Assembly: GCF_006980715.1 (NCBI RefSeq)
Contig: NZ_SBHN01000007.1
Coordinates: 62,001 to 126,000, forward strand
Length of the DNA stretch: 64,000 bases
Origin: Telmatospirillum sp. J64-1
GTDB lineage: Bacteria > Pseudomonadota > Alphaproteobacteria > Rhodospirillales > Magnetospirillaceae
Direction of reading: 5' to 3'
Part shown: piece by piece, positions 25,390 through 35,031 of the stretch
How the letters are laid out: each line of letters starts with the position of its first letter
Position numbering within the stretch: the first letter of the stretch is position 1
Made by a program: the position numbers and the translations under genes
Notes under the pieces: model-generated
What the model saw: the letters and a program-made list of their open reading frames with translations, nothing else
Told to the model about the DNA's origin: nothing
Database searches by the model: none

Positions 25390-25980
25390 CTACTGGATCC
25401 AACGGGCCATATACTGCCCCATCAGGACTTCCAGGCGGGCATTGAGGTCGCTGGTCAGGTTCTCGACCATCTCGTACCAGATCTTGTCGCGCTCGTTCAG
25501 GGTCAGGCCCTGGGGAACGGTGCGCGAGCGCGAGGCCTGGGCGGTGATTTCGGCCACCGGCATGCGGCGGTTGTCGAGGATCTGCAGCGAGACGCGCAGA
25601 TTGGCATCGTAGCGGGCTTCCTGCTCGCGCTTGAACAGGCCGGTCACGCCCCGGTCGGTGGGCAGGATCTCTTCGGTGACGCTGGCCTGCTCGATGACGA
25701 AGCGGGCGGTACCCTCACGGCCGATAGGCTGCAGCCGGTCCTGCGCCCAGCGCTGGGCGGCCTGGGCCGGAGAGACCGGCATCAGGTGCTCCACATGCGG
25801 CGGCTGGCCCGTGGCGGTGTATTGATTGGCGATTTCCAACTGGCCCACATCCAGGCGATAGGCCTGCAAATGCGCGAAGCTGAGTTCGGGTAGGCGCTGC
25901 ACCGGGCTGGGCTGGGCGCAACCGGCCACCAGCAGCGCCGCCGCGACGGCAAGGACCAGACGGGACTGTCGTGCGAACAT
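25390..25980 (-). CDS. Lipoprotein of unknown function
   Basis: A 196-residue exported protein with a lipobox VAGC (Cys21) after a hydrophobic signal. The rest is mixed alpha/beta and has no family I recognise. A late stretch, IWYEMVENLTSDLNARLE, is predicted helical. The ATG at 25980 precedes the signal; a longer frame upstream is non-conserved. An intrinsic terminator follows, and it lies 86 bases downstream of hslO. Confidence 0.72.
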   Translation of the reverse strand: MFARQSRLVLAVAAALLVAGCAQPSPVQRLPELSFAHLQAYRLDVGQLEIANQYTATGQPPHVEHLMPVSPAQAAQRWAQDRLQPIGREGTARFVIEQASVTEEILPTDRGVTGLFKREQEARYDANLRVSLQILDNRRMPVAEITAQASRSRTVPQGLTLNERDKIWYEMVENLTSDLNARLEVLMGQYMARWIQ

Positions 25981-26066
25981 GAGAGGCGGGACCCGAAAAT
26001 GGTGAAGACAGATCGCCATTCTTGGCCCGCCTTTCCGCAGCGGTCAAGCGCTCCCGGACCTGGGCC

Positions 26067-26984
26067 CTACGAAGAATACAGCCGGTCCAGGTCGTCCTGC
26101 CCATAGACATAGGAGGTCTTGCAGAATTCGCAGACCACCACGACCTTGCCCTCCTCGTCCTTCATGCTGTCCACCTCCTCGCGGGGGAAGGATTTCAGGG
26201 TGGAGGAGACGCGTTCGGCCGAGCAGCGGCATTTCGCCTGCAATTGCTGGCCCTCGTGGATCACCAGATCCTCGGCATGGAACAGGCGATAGAGCAGCTT
26301 GTCGGCATCCAGGCCGGGATTGAGCAGCTCTTCCTGGGTGACGCTACCCAGCAGGATCCCGGCACGGTTCCAGGCCTCTTCGGCCTCTTCCGTGGTCAGG
26401 ATCGGGCTCTGCCCGCCCAGCGGCATGCGCTGGAGCAGGATCGCCTCGGCCCGCCAGCCATGGCCGTCATGCACCGGGCCAGCGGCGACCTTGACCACGC
26501 TTTCCAATTGCTCGGAATGGCGGAAATAGGCTTCCACCGCATTGGCCAGCGTCTTGCCGGTCAGTTCGACGATGCCCTGGTAGCGGTCGGTATCGGCCCC
26601 CTGGTCCACCGTAAAGGCGATATAGCCCTTGCCCAGCAGCGCCAGCAACTCGATGCCCGAGACGTCGCCCATGCGGGTGACCTTGGCCTCGTCGAAGCGG
26701 GCATAGCCGCGCAGGTTGCCGCTGCTGGTGATGTCGGCGACCAGCAGGTTGACCGGCCCGTCGCCCTGGATCTGCAGGGTGAAGATGCCATCATATTTCA
26801 ACGCCCCGGCCAGCGCCGCCCCCAGCGCCAGGGCCTGGCCCAGCAGCACGGCCACCGGCTTGGGATAGTTGTGACCGGCAAGCACCTCGTCGACCGCCTT
26901 GCCCAGGCGCACGATGCGGCCGCGGAAGGCATTGGCGGAAATCTGGAAGGGCAGGATCAGGTCGTCGTTGCGGATTTGGCTCAC
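26067..26984 (-). CDS. hslO: Hsp33 family redox-regulated chaperone
   Basis: A 305-residue holdase activated by oxidation. The zinc switch CxC-x30-CxxC is seen as KCRCSAERV... and CEFCKTSYV near the C-terminus. The start is GTG overlapping the argF stop by four bases (GTGA), so it is translationally coupled to argF, an arrangement common in alphaproteobacteria. The N-terminal domain has the DDLILPFQI start and a [12 protein letters not shown] segment. Longer upstream frames are not conserved. Confidence 0.95.
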   Translation of the reverse strand: MSQIRNDDLILPFQISANAFRGRIVRLGKAVDEVLAGHNYPKPVAVLLGQALALGAALAGALKYDGIFTLQIQGDGPVNLLVADITSSGNLRGYARFDEAKVTRMGDVSGIELLALLGKGYIAFTVDQGADTDRYQGIVELTGKTLANAVEAYFRHSEQLESVVKVAAGPVHDGHGWRAEAILLQRMPLGGQSPILTTEEAEEAWNRAGILLGSVTQEELLNPGLDADKLLYRLFHAEDLVIHEGQQLQAKCRCSAERVSSTLKSFPREEVDSMKDEEGKVVVVCEFCKTSYVYGQDDLDRLYSS

Positions 26985-27904
26985 GATAGACACCAGCTCA
27001 GAATACCTTTCTGGACGTGCAGGCGGTTTTCCGCCTCGTCCCACACCACCGATTGCGGACCATCCATAACCGAATCGGTGACTTCTTCATTACGGTGGGC
27101 AGGCAGACAATGCATGAACAAGGCCGAGGCATCGGCCAGTGCCATCAAATCGTCATTCACCTGATACGGCGCAAGGACGTTATGTCGATTCGTGTCCTGG
27201 CAGCCCATCGAGACCCAGGTATCGGTCAGGACGCAATGAGCCCCGCGCACCGCTTCGCGCGGATCGTTGGTCAGCACCACCCGCGCCCCCTTGGCCCGGG
27301 CGGACTCGATGATCGAGGCCTTGGGCATCAATCCGTCCGGGCAGGCCACGCGCATCTCGAAATCGAAATGCGCCGCCGCCTGGATCCAGCTATGCGCCAC
27401 GTTGTTGCCGTCGCCGGTCCAGGCCACTACGCGGCCGTCCAGGGGGCCGCGATGCTGCTCGAAGGTCATGATGTCGGCCATGACTTGGCAGGGATGGGTG
27501 GCGTCGCTGAGGCCGTTGATCACCGGCACCGAGGCGAAGGCCGCCATTTCCTCGATCTTCGCCGGATCGTCGGTGCGGATCATGATGGCGTCCACATAGC
27601 GCGACAGCACGCGGGCGGTATCGGCGATGGTCTCGCCCCGGCCCAATTGGCTGCCCTGCTGGGACAGGACGATCACGTCGCCGCCCAATTGCTTCATGCC
27701 CACTTCGAAGGAAACGCGGGTGCGGGTCGAGGGCTTCTCGAAGATCATCGCCAACATCTTGCCGGCCAGCGGCTTGCCCGGCGCCACCTTCTCACCGCGT
27801 CGGAAGGCTTGGCCCATGTCGAGGATCCCTCGCAGGGTCGCCGTGTCGAAGCGGTCGAGGTCAAGGAAGTGCTTGGGCGGCGCAGCGCCGTCGATCTTGG
27901 TCAT
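26981..27904 (-). CDS. argF: Ornithine carbamoyltransferase
   Basis: A 307-residue enzyme forming citrulline from ornithine and carbamoyl phosphate in arginine synthesis. Carbamoyl-phosphate motif STRTR, HPCQ, and the ornithine-contacting HCLPAHR are all present. The ATG at 27904 is two bases after the argD stop. It is the middle gene of argD-argF-hslO. Confidence 0.98.
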   Translation of the reverse strand: MTKIDGAAPPKHFLDLDRFDTATLRGILDMGQAFRRGEKVAPGKPLAGKMLAMIFEKPSTRTRVSFEVGMKQLGGDVIVLSQQGSQLGRGETIADTARVLSRYVDAIMIRTDDPAKIEEMAAFASVPVINGLSDATHPCQVMADIMTFEQHRGPLDGRVVAWTGDGNNVAHSWIQAAAHFDFEMRVACPDGLMPKASIIESARAKGARVVLTNDPREAVRGAHCVLTDTWVSMGCQDTNRHNVLAPYQVNDDLMALADASALFMHCLPAHRNEEVTDSVMDGPQSVVWDEAENRLHVQKGILSWCLS

Positions 27905-27906
27905 TT

Positions 27907-29085
27907 TCAAGTCGCTGTCTCGTTCAAAGTACGGGTGATGATCTCCAAAGCCTCGGCCACATGGCTTTCTTCGATGATCAGGGGCGGCAGCAGACGCACC
28001 ACGTTGTCCCCCGCCGGCACGGTCAGCAGGCCGTTGGCCATCAGCCGCGCGACGAGATCGCCGTTGGTCAGGCCGTCGACGCAGCGCAGGCCCAGCATCA
28101 GGCCCCTGCCGCGCAATTCCACGAAAACGTCCCGATGGGCCGCCACCAGCTTCTCCAGTTCGGCCTGGAGATGGGCGCCGATGGCCTGGACGCGCTCGAA
28201 GAAACCGTCTTCCAGCATCACGTCCAGCACGGCATTGGCCGCGGCCATGGCCAGCGGATTGCCGCCGAAGGTGCTGCCATGGGTGCCGGGCGTCATGCCG
28301 CTGGCGGCGCGTTCCGTCGCCAGGCAGGCGCCGACGGGGAAGCCGCCGCCCAGGCCCTTGGCGGTGCCCATGATGTCCGGCGTGACCCCGACCCATTCAT
28401 GGGCGAACAGCTTGCCGGTACGCCCCATACCGGTCTGGACCTCGTCGAAGACCAGCAGCAGGCCGTATTCGTCGGCCACTCGGCGCAGGCCGCGCAGATA
28501 TTCGGGATCGGCCACCCGCAGGCCGCCCTCGCCCTGGACCGTCTCGACCAGGATCGCAGCGGTTTCCTCGGTGATGGCGTTGCGCAGCTCGTTCAGGTTG
28601 CCATAGGGCACGTGATCGAAGCCCGGCATATGCGGGTCGAAGCCCTTGAGGTGCTTTTCCTGGCCGCCGGCGGCGATGGTGGCGAAGGTCCGGCCGTGGA
28701 AGGCATTCTTCGCCACGATCACGCGGTATTTCTGCGGATTGCCCGCATGGTCGTGGTACTTGCGGACCATCTTCAGGCAGGCTTCCATCGCCTCGGCGCC
28801 GGAATTGCAGAAGAAGACGGTGTCGGCGAAGCTGTGCTCGACCAGCCGCGCGGCCAGCTTTTCCTGGCCCGGCACGCGGTACAGGTTCGAGCAATGCCAC
28901 AGCTTTTCGGCCTGGTCCTTCAGCGCCGCGACGAGATGGGGATGGGCATGGCCCAGCGCGGTCACCGCCACGCCCGAGCCGAAGTCGAGATATCGTCGTC
29001 CCTCCGCCGTGAACAGATAGGGGCCTTCGCCCCGTTCAAAGGCAATATCGGCCCGTCCGTAGGTCGGCATAACGACTGGTATCAC
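27907..29085 (-). CDS. argD: Acetylornithine aminotransferase
   Basis: A 392-residue class III PLP aminotransferase converting N-acetylglutamate semialdehyde to N-acetylornithine (and possibly succinyldiaminopimelate aminotransferase). Seen are the [12 protein letters not shown] phosphate block, [13 protein letters not shown], and the PLP lysine in [13 protein letters not shown]. Of several start codons, GTG at 29085 has GGGAGA six bases ahead and gives the alphaproteobacterial N-terminus; GTG at 29091 lies too close to the ribosome site. Confidence 0.95.
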   Translation of the reverse strand: MIPVVMPTYGRADIAFERGEGPYLFTAEGRRYLDFGSGVAVTALGHAHPHLVAALKDQAEKLWHCSNLYRVPGQEKLAARLVEHSFADTVFFCNSGAEAMEACLKMVRKYHDHAGNPQKYRVIVAKNAFHGRTFATIAAGGQEKHLKGFDPHMPGFDHVPYGNLNELRNAITEETAAILVETVQGEGGLRVADPEYLRGLRRVADEYGLLLVFDEVQTGMGRTGKLFAHEWVGVTPDIMGTAKGLGGGFPVGACLATERAASGMTPGTHGSTFGGNPLAMAAANAVLDVMLEDGFFERVQAIGAHLQAELEKLVAAHRDVFVELRGRGLMLGLRCVDGLTNGDLVARLMANGLLTVPAGDNVVRLLPPLIIEESHVAEALEIITRTLNETAT

Positions 29086-29186
29086 GATCACTCTCCCAAG
29101 CGCAGTCTAGACATGCGGTTTAGACCGCGGCGCTCATGGAAAGCGGCAGAATATGGGCGGATTTTCCGTTTCTGTCAACGCAGGAA

Positions 29187-29209
29187 AGGGAGGGAAGCCT
29201 TCCCTCCCT
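29187..29209 (-). terminator. Hairpin at the end of the ABC permease gene
   Basis: AGGGAGGGAA pairs with TTCCCTCCCT around a three-base loop, overlapping the stop codon. On the minus strand the tail (TTCCTGCGTTG) is not a clear T run. The 29086-29186 spacer towards argD holds no other gene. Confidence 0.4.
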
Positions 29210-30021
29210 CAGGCCTTCAGCTTGTACCCGGCCCGGAACATCCAATAAGCCACGCCGGCCAGCAGCAGATTGACCACGCCCACCACCACGACGCCGGTCA
29301 GCGGATAGCCGTCCGCATGACCGATGAAGCCGTAGCGGAAACCGTCGATCATGTAGAAGAAGGGATTGGCCAGGGCGAAGGCATGGAAGCCATCCGGCAG
29401 ACGCTCGATGGAATAGAAGGTGCCCGACAGGAAGGACAGCGGCGTAATGATGAAATTAGTCACCGCCGCCATGTGGTCGAACTTGTCGGCCCAGATGCCG
29501 CCGATCATCCCCAGCAGGGACAGCATCAGCGAGGCCATGATGCCGTGATAGAGGATGAAGAACGCGTTGTGCAGATGTAGCTCGACGAAGATCGACATGG
29601 AAATCGCCACGGCGACGCCGACCACCACGCCGCGCGACACGCCGCCCATGGCGAAGCCGATGGTCTGCTCGGCCGGGCTGAGCGGCGGCATCAGCACGTC
29701 GACGATATTGCCCTGTACCTTGGAGATGATCAGCGAGGACGAGGTATTGGCGAAGGCGTTCTGCACCATCGCCATCATGATCAGGCCCGGTGCCAGGAAT
29801 TCCATGAAGCTGACGCCGCCCACCTGCTGCACCGCCCGTCCCAGGGCCAGGGCGAAGACCGCCAGGAACAACAGAGTGGTGACGACGGGCGCGAAAATGG
29901 TCTGGAAATGAACCTTCATGAAACGGCGCACTTCGCGCATGTACAATGTCCACAATCCCAGCCAGTTCACCGCTCCCATCTGCCGGGGGCGGGGTTGGGA
30001 ATGGTCGGCGACGTCCTTCAT
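29209..30021 (-). CDS. ABC-2 type transporter permease
   Basis: A 270-residue membrane protein with six predicted helices and ABC-2 signatures (FAPVVTTLLFLAVFALALG, FMEFLAPGLIMMAMVQNAF, LMPPLSPAEQTIGFAMGG, ITPLSFLSGTFYSI). It is the permease half of a polysaccharide/drug or lipid exporter such as YadH or NodJ relatives. Its ATPase partner is not next to it: recX is divergent upstream and argD follows. Function is inferred from family only. Confidence 0.87.
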   Translation of the reverse strand: MKDVADHSQPRPRQMGAVNWLGLWTLYMREVRRFMKVHFQTIFAPVVTTLLFLAVFALALGRAVQQVGGVSFMEFLAPGLIMMAMVQNAFANTSSSLIISKVQGNIVDVLMPPLSPAEQTIGFAMGGVSRGVVVGVAVAISMSIFVELHLHNAFFILYHGIMASLMLSLLGMIGGIWADKFDHMAAVTNFIITPLSFLSGTFYSIERLPDGFHAFALANPFFYMIDGFRYGFIGHADGYPLTGVVVVGVVNLLLAGVAYWMFRAGYKLKA

Positions 30022-30089
30022 AAAGCCTGACTCCTTTGCTCGAGCATGCGTTCTAGCTCTCGCTCTTCATCATCGCAAGCCCTGGGGGT

Positions 30090-30686
30090 ATGCTCTCTGC
30101 CATGCGCAAGATCAAGCCCCCGCCCCGCATCACCGAGACCTATCTGCAGAATGCAGGTCTGCATTACCTGCAACGCTTCGCCAGTTCCTCCGAGAATCTG
30201 CGCCGCGTGCTCATGCGCAAGGTCGAACGCGCCGCCCAGGCCAGCGAGGAGGATGCCGAGGCGATCCGCGAGAACGGCGCCGCCCTGATCGACAAGCTGG
30301 TCGGGCGCTGGCAGGAGGCCGGGCTGCTGGACGACGCCACCTATGCCGCCGGACGCACCCGCTCGCTCCACCGCCAGGGTGATTCCACCCGCGCCATCCG
30401 CGCCAAGCTGAGCGCGCGCGGCGTCGGCGCCGATCATATCGAGGAAGCCCTGGAAGAGTTGCAGGAAGAAGTGGAGGAACCCGATTTCGCGGCCGCCCTG
30501 CGCTTCGCCCGCCGCCGGGGCCTCGGCCCCTGGCGCCGCCCGGACAAACGCGACGAGAACAGGCGCGACGAACTCCGTCTGAAAGACATGGCCGCCCTCG
30601 CCCGCGCCGGCTTCCCCCATGGCATCGCGCGACGAATCGCCGATGCCGAAAACCCGGAGGAACTGGAGGAGGAAGAGGACCGTTAA
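30090..30686 (+). CDS. recX: Regulatory protein RecX
   Basis: A 198-residue, helix-rich protein of the RecX family, which binds and limits RecA filaments. The characteristic three-helix repeats are visible, with RRVLMRKVERAA, the LVGRWQEAGLLDDATYA motif, TRAIRAKLSARGV and the late RRGLGPWRR stretch. The C-terminus is very acidic. The start may be ATG 30090 or 30102. It is divergent from the ABC permease gene. recA is not in the window. Confidence 0.87.
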   Translation: MLSAMRKIKPPPRITETYLQNAGLHYLQRFASSSENLRRVLMRKVERAAQASEEDAEAIRENGAALIDKLVGRWQEAGLLDDATYAAGRTRSLHRQGDSTRAIRAKLSARGVGADHIEEALEELQEEVEEPDFAAALRFARRRGLGPWRRPDKRDENRRDELRLKDMAALARAGFPHGIARRIADAENPEELEEEEDR

Positions 30687-30710
30687 GGTCGCGTCTTTGG
30701 CCCGCCCCAC

Positions 30711-30821
30711 CCTTCGAGGCGGCCGCTCTACGGCCTCCTCAGGATGAGGCTATCCCGCCACCTTTCCTGCTCCTCTGAAATAGCCTCATCCTGAGGAGGG
30801 ACGAAAGGCCCGTCTCGAAGG
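30711..30821. repeat. Mirrored REP-like pair
   Basis: Left arm 30711-30752 and right arm 30781-30821 are inverted. CCTCCTCAGGATGAGGCTA at 30734-30752 is exactly inverted at 30781-30799, and CCTTCGAG / CTCGAAGG mark the outer ends. The same design recurs at 41282-41388. It lies between recX and the MscS gene (spacer 30687-30901). Confidence 0.7.
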
Positions 30822-30857
30822 ATAGAGGCGGACCATAGGCTTTTCAGGTGGCTCTCC

Positions 30858-30895
30858 CCCGTGCCCGCCAAGGGTTTCTCCTCGGCGGGCACGGG
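30858..30895 (-). terminator. Strong hairpin after the MscS gene
   Basis: A 12-base perfect stem (CCCGTGCCCGCC at 30858-30869 with 30884-30895) lies seven bases past the stop on the minus strand. No T run follows, so it could be a terminator or an mRNA 3' end stabiliser. Confidence 0.45.
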
Positions 30896-30901
30896 CGCGA
30901 C

Positions 30902-33229
30902 TTAAGTACTCGCCCCGACAGCCTCTTCCTCGCTTTTCCGCGAGACGCCGGAGGGACCATCCTGACCGGACTGCGGATCGCGTTCCAGGCGCAGGCGGGC
31001 TGGCGGGGCATTGCCCTTCTTGTCCTCGCCGAAATAGATGGTCGTGTGCGGGAAGGGAATCTCGATCCCCAGCTCGTCGAAGCGCTTCTTCATGCGGCGG
31101 TTGAACTCGCGGCCCACCGCCCATTGCTGGATCGGCAGGGTCTTGATGCGCGCACGGATGATGACCGCCGAGTCGGTGAAGCGATCGACGCCCTGCACTT
31201 CCAGCGGCTCCAGGATCTTCGGCCCGCAGGTCTCGTCCTGACGCATTTCCTCCAGGATTTCCTGCAGCACCTGGACCACCTCGTCGGTGTCCTCGCGATA
31301 GGCCACGCCCACTTCCAGCAGGTAGAACGAGAATTCGCGGGTCAGGTTCTTGATGGAGCCGACCGAGCTGAAGGGCACCGTATGGACCGAGCCATGAACG
31401 TCACGCAGACGGATGGTGCGGATCGAGATGCCCTCGACGGAGCCGGAATGGCCGTTGCCCAGGTCGATCACGTCACCCACCGAGATGGTGTCTTCGAACA
31501 GGATGAAGGCACCGGTGATGATGTCCTTGACCAGCGTCTGGGCGCCGAAGCCGACGGCCAGACCGATCACACCGGCACCGGCCAGCAGCGGCGCGATGTT
31601 GATGCCCAGTTCGGCCAGCACGATCAGCGAAACCATCACCACCATCAGCACCAGCAGGGCGTTACGCGCCAGCGGCAGCAGGGTACGGGCGCGGGCGCTG
31701 CGGATGACCGCATTGCCCTGCTCGTCGACCTGACCGAGATAGCGCTCGATGGCGGAACTCACCAATTCCCAGACCACCAGGGCGATGATCAGCACGATGG
31801 AGATGGTGATGACCGCCGAAACCATGCGCCCGCCGGCGGGGGTCCCCAGCATGGCCAGGCCGTCCAGCCCCCAGGCCTGCAGCAGCGCCAGGACGGTGAA
31901 CAGGGCCACGAACAGGCGCAACGCCGTATGCAGCACCGGCAGATAGCGATTGGCGCGGGCTTCGAGCTGCGGGAATTCCCGGCTCATGTCCTTGCAGATG
32001 GCGAAGGCGCGGCCGACCAGCTTGTGCAGCCCCGCGGCGACCAGCAGCGCGAGGGCGATGATCACCGCCGACAGGACCGTGGCGCGGATGACGAAGGCGA
32101 AGCCGCCCTCGACGTCCAGGGCATAGATGCCGAACAGGACCACCACATAGAGCACGGCCAGCACATGCCAGACATCCCCCAGGCGGTTGCGCAGGCCCTG
32201 CAGGCGCCGGTCCATGCGGGTCCGCATGTCCGGACGGCCACGGATCAGCATGCCGACCTGCTGACGGTTCTGCATGATGAAGATGATCAGCATCATGGCG
32301 ACCATCAGCCCCAGCAGCTTGAGCAGCAGGGCCGCGGCCGGAGCCGGCAGGCCGAGCAGGCGGCTGGCCTCCACCAGGAAGTAGCCGAAGATGGTCACCT
32401 GGCTCAGGCGGCGCACCCAGACCCACAGATAGCCCGCCGTCTCGTCGCTGACCGGCACCATGCGCACCGCCGCCACGCGGGGCGCCAGCAGCACGCGGGC
32501 CACGGCCATGATGCCGCGCACCAGGACATAGGCGGTGGTCAGCATCAGCGCCGCCACCTGCGTCTGGCCGGTCACCTGCAGGATCGGCATGACCAGATAG
32601 GCCGCGATGGTGAAGGCCACCAACGGCACCAGGTCGATCAGCACATGCAACACCGCCAGGGGAAGACGCAGGCTCATGCTCATGCCGCTGCGTGCCTCGA
32701 CCGCCCGGCTGGGACGGCGCATCAGCAGCTCGGCAAACAATTGCGCGGCGTAGCCCGCCACCAGGATGCCCAGGAAGCGGAGGGTCACGCCCAGCCAGCG
32801 ATCCCGCTCGACCGGATCGGCCACCGTCCTGGTCAGCGCCTCCATCGCCTGGGGCAGGTCGGATGCCGCTCCGACGGCATTGGCCAATTGCTGCGAGGTG
32901 GCATCGATCTGCGCCGCCAGGACCGCCAGCACCCGCGCGCCCAAGGTTTCGGGCGGCTCGTCGGCGGCCGTCTCGCGCTGGACCGCCAGCAGGCCGCGCA
33001 GGTCGTTCAGCAGGCGTTCCCGCGCCTGCTCGTCCTCCAGCGTCGCGACCAGCCGCTCCAGATCCTGGGCCGTGGCCTGCTGGGATGCCGGAGGCGGTGT
33101 TTCGGTTTGAGCCTGGGCGGGGAAGGATGCCAAGCCGGCAGCCATCCAGAGCAAGAGGCCGAAGAGGACCCAGGAACGGGCCGAGTGAAGCAGGCCGAGG
33201 CGGCCGGGTTGAGCAGTAGGCGGCTTCAT
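30902..33229 (-). CDS. Large mechanosensitive channel, MscS family (YbiO-like)
   Basis: A 775-residue MscS-like protein that opens under membrane tension to release solutes in hypo-osmotic shock. It has a signal peptide (cleaved after QAQA-like residues near 40), a periplasmic helical domain (about 40-145), roughly ten hydrophobic segments, then the conserved pore and beta domain (IGLAVGFGAQTLVKDIITG, VGDVIDLGNGHSGSVEGISI, KNLTREFSFYLLEVGVAYRE) and a C-terminal tail. Size and layout match YbiO/MscM rather than the 290-residue MscS. The ATG at 33229 starts the signal peptide. It is divergent from arsC. Confidence 0.92.
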   Translation of the reverse strand: MKPPTAQPGRLGLLHSARSWVLFGLLLWMAAGLASFPAQAQTETPPPASQQATAQDLERLVATLEDEQARERLLNDLRGLLAVQRETAADEPPETLGARVLAVLAAQIDATSQQLANAVGAASDLPQAMEALTRTVADPVERDRWLGVTLRFLGILVAGYAAQLFAELLMRRPSRAVEARSGMSMSLRLPLAVLHVLIDLVPLVAFTIAAYLVMPILQVTGQTQVAALMLTTAYVLVRGIMAVARVLLAPRVAAVRMVPVSDETAGYLWVWVRRLSQVTIFGYFLVEASRLLGLPAPAAALLLKLLGLMVAMMLIIFIMQNRQQVGMLIRGRPDMRTRMDRRLQGLRNRLGDVWHVLAVLYVVVLFGIYALDVEGGFAFVIRATVLSAVIIALALLVAAGLHKLVGRAFAICKDMSREFPQLEARANRYLPVLHTALRLFVALFTVLALLQAWGLDGLAMLGTPAGGRMVSAVITISIVLIIALVVWELVSSAIERYLGQVDEQGNAVIRSARARTLLPLARNALLVLMVVMVSLIVLAELGINIAPLLAGAGVIGLAVGFGAQTLVKDIITGAFILFEDTISVGDVIDLGNGHSGSVEGISIRTIRLRDVHGSVHTVPFSSVGSIKNLTREFSFYLLEVGVAYREDTDEVVQVLQEILEEMRQDETCGPKILEPLEVQGVDRFTDSAVIIRARIKTLPIQQWAVGREFNRRMKKRFDELGIEIPFPHTTIYFGEDKKGNAPPARLRLERDPQSGQDGPSGVSRKSEEEAVGAST

Positions 33230-33309
33230 GGCAAGAAAGATACTACCTCTTTCGCAGCAAGACGTCCGACCATTGCAGGCCGGGCGGCCGGATTTCAAGG
33301 GAACCTAGC

Positions 33310-33648
33310 ATGTCCGTTATCATTTACCACAATCCGCGTTGCAGCAAATCCCGAGAAACCTTGAAGCTGATTCAGGAAAAGGGCATTGCACCGCAGATCG
33401 TGGAATATCTGAAGACCCCTCCCAGCGCCGAGGAATTGGACAATATCCTCAAGATGTTGGGGCTGGAACCGCAGGCCCTCCTGCGCAGCAAGGAAAGCAA
33501 GGAAGCCGGGATCGACATGACCCAGCCCCGCGCTGCGCTGATCCGGGCCATGGTCGCCAATCCCGCCGTCATCGAACGGCCGATCGTGGTCGCCAACGGC
33601 AAGGCCGCCCTGGGACGCCCGCCGGAGAATGTGCTGGAGATACTGTAA
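33310..33648 (+). CDS. arsC: Arsenate reductase (glutaredoxin-type ArsC)
   Basis: A 112-residue thioredoxin-fold enzyme of the ArsC/Spx group. The active site NPRCSKSR (Cys11) and the C-terminal PIVVANGKAALGRPPENVL stretch with its contact arginine match glutaredoxin-dependent arsenate reductases. No arsR, arsB or acr3 gene is adjacent, so a lone ArsC may serve another thiol-reduction role. It is divergent from the MscS channel gene. Confidence 0.9.
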   Translation: MSVIIYHNPRCSKSRETLKLIQEKGIAPQIVEYLKTPPSAEELDNILKMLGLEPQALLRSKESKEAGIDMTQPRAALIRAMVANPAVIERPIVVANGKAALGRPPENVLEIL

Positions 33649-33666
33649 AGGAAAAGCTACCGCCGG

Positions 33667-34263
33667 TCAGTTTTCCGGCTTTTCCTCGGGCCGCATGACG
33701 CGGCTGGTGCCGCGAATGGAATATTCCCGCCAGCCGCCGGTCCGGCGCGGCTCGAAACGCAGGGGAATGCAATTGGGCACCCGTCCCTCCACCCGTTCCA
33801 GGCCGAGATGGCGGCGCAGGGCGCGGCAGGTGCCGGAATGGGCGACCACCAGCACCGGCGCCCCCTCTCCGATCTCGCCCGCCAGGGCTGCGATGGTGCG
33901 CTGGGTGAAGAGAGTCACGTCCTCGGCCCCCCTGGGCAGGATGTCGTGAGGGCGCGCGGTGATGCTGGAGCCCTCGATGACGCCCCAGCCGCGCTCCTTC
34001 AATTCCTCCACCACCACGACCTCGACGCCCAGGACCGAGGCGACCAGCCCGGCCGTCTCCACGGCACGCGACAAGGGCGAGGCGATGATCCGCCCGATCC
34101 CCCGTCCGACCAGAAGCTCGGCCGCCGCCCGCGCCTGATCGCGTCCACGCTCGTTCAGCGGGATGTCCAACTGGCCCATGATGCGCCGGGCAAGATTATG
34201 GTCCGTGACGCCATGGCGAAGAAAATAGAAGGGCATCAAGGGCAAGCCGAAACGCGGCTGCAT
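33667..34263 (-). CDS. Histidine phosphatase family protein
   Basis: A 198-residue phosphoglycerate-mutase-like phosphatase. The phospho-accepting LRHGVTDHN (His17) is followed by PLNERGRDQA, IIASPLSRAVETA, the ERGWGVIEG acid region and the second VVAHSGTCRALRR histidine. Specific substrates in this superfamily vary (sugar phosphates, alpha-ribazole phosphate, phosphohistidine proteins). No ribosome site clearly decides between ATG 34263 and 34236. It converges on arsC. Confidence 0.85.
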   Translation of the reverse strand: MQPRFGLPLMPFYFLRHGVTDHNLARRIMGQLDIPLNERGRDQARAAAELLVGRGIGRIIASPLSRAVETAGLVASVLGVEVVVVEELKERGWGVIEGSSITARPHDILPRGAEDVTLFTQRTIAALAGEIGEGAPVLVVAHSGTCRALRRHLGLERVEGRVPNCIPLRFEPRRTGGWREYSIRGTSRVMRPEEKPEN

Positions 34264-34422
34264 GAAGGAACCCGGGGTTATTCTTGGTCAAACAATCAAT
34301 CGGCCACAGCCCGGCAGCGGAGTCAACGGCCTCGGAAGCATCACCGGGCCCCTCCGTCCGGCGCGCACAACTCAGAATTCAAATTTTTATTGATTTTCCA
34401 CCCCTTAGGGGATTATCTCAAT

Positions 34423-34923
34423 GTGACAGGTGATGACCTGCGGGAAGAACGGAACGCAATTCGAGAAGCGAGATCATCCGTGTTGCCTTTTCTCAAGAAG
34501 GACGCTTTCCCTGCCTTGGGCCAGACCGGGGCATCCTCGCTCAAGGGCAGCGATCCCAAATGGCGGAAAAGCCCCAAGAAGGTTTTCTACCGCCTGATCG
34601 GCGTCAATCCCAAGGAACATGGGCTGGGGGGCCTGGGGGGCGTCTACGTGATCTGGCACCGGGGCGTGCGGCCGCGCTGGATCCATGTGGGGGCCAGCGA
34701 GGACCTGGCCGCGACCCTCAACGACCTGCTCGACGACAAGGAGATCCAGGCGCTGGAAATCCATGGCGGCGTCTATTTCACCTGGTCCCCCATCGCGCCC
34801 GAATTCCGCGACGGCACCGTGCTCTACCTGACCGACATCCTGCGCCCCCTGATGCCGGAGCCGCGGCCGGGCGAAGAGATCGATCCCTCCGCCGACCCCG
34901 TTCCCGTCCTGCCTCCCTCCTAA
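34423..34923 (+). CDS. Unnamed protein with a GIY-YIG-like, possibly degenerate domain
   Basis: A 166-residue protein. GTG at 34423 follows an AT-rich, promoter-like stretch (about 34375-34420), but a later GTG at 34480 is possible. Residues 72-100 read GGVYVIWH...RWIHVGASEDLAATL, the spacing of a GIY-YIG core, but the second tyrosine is His and the usual arginine after the glycine is missing. Residues 43-70 hold WRKSPKKVFYRLIGVNP and the GLGG turn. The tail is proline- and acid-rich. I know no name for the family. Not an ordinary nuclease if the reading is right. Confidence 0.7.
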   Translation: MTGDDLREERNAIREARSSVLPFLKKDAFPALGQTGASSLKGSDPKWRKSPKKVFYRLIGVNPKEHGLGGLGGVYVIWHRGVRPRWIHVGASEDLAATLNDLLDDKEIQALEIHGGVYFTWSPIAPEFRDGTVLYLTDILRPLMPEPRPGEEIDPSADPVPVLPPS

Positions 34924-34944
34924 GCGCCCTTCCCGGCGGAGCCG

Positions 34945-34969
34945 GGAACCTTGGCCCTTATTTGCTGTT
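34945..34969 (+). promoter_or_regulatory. EcfG-type general-stress promoter
   Basis: GGAAC (34945-34949), 16 bases, then TGTT (34966-34969): a near match to the alphaproteobacterial EcfG consensus GGAAC-N16/17-CGTT. It is 62 bases ahead of the first gene of the DUF1469-DUF3618-YihY operon. Confidence 0.55.
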
Positions 34970-35031
34970 CCCCTGAAATGTTCCGTGTCGGCGCAATGCG
35001 CCGGCCGACCCCTTTCAAGGGAGTAGCCCCG

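Noticed and set aside
30848-33364. An 838-codon open frame opposite the MscS gene
   Set aside because: Same artefact: histidine- and glutamine-rich translation, no motif, and complete overlap with a clear channel gene.
33310-33648. An arsenic resistance operon
   Set aside because: Only arsC is present. Neighbours are a channel gene and a phosphatase; no arsR, arsB or acr3.
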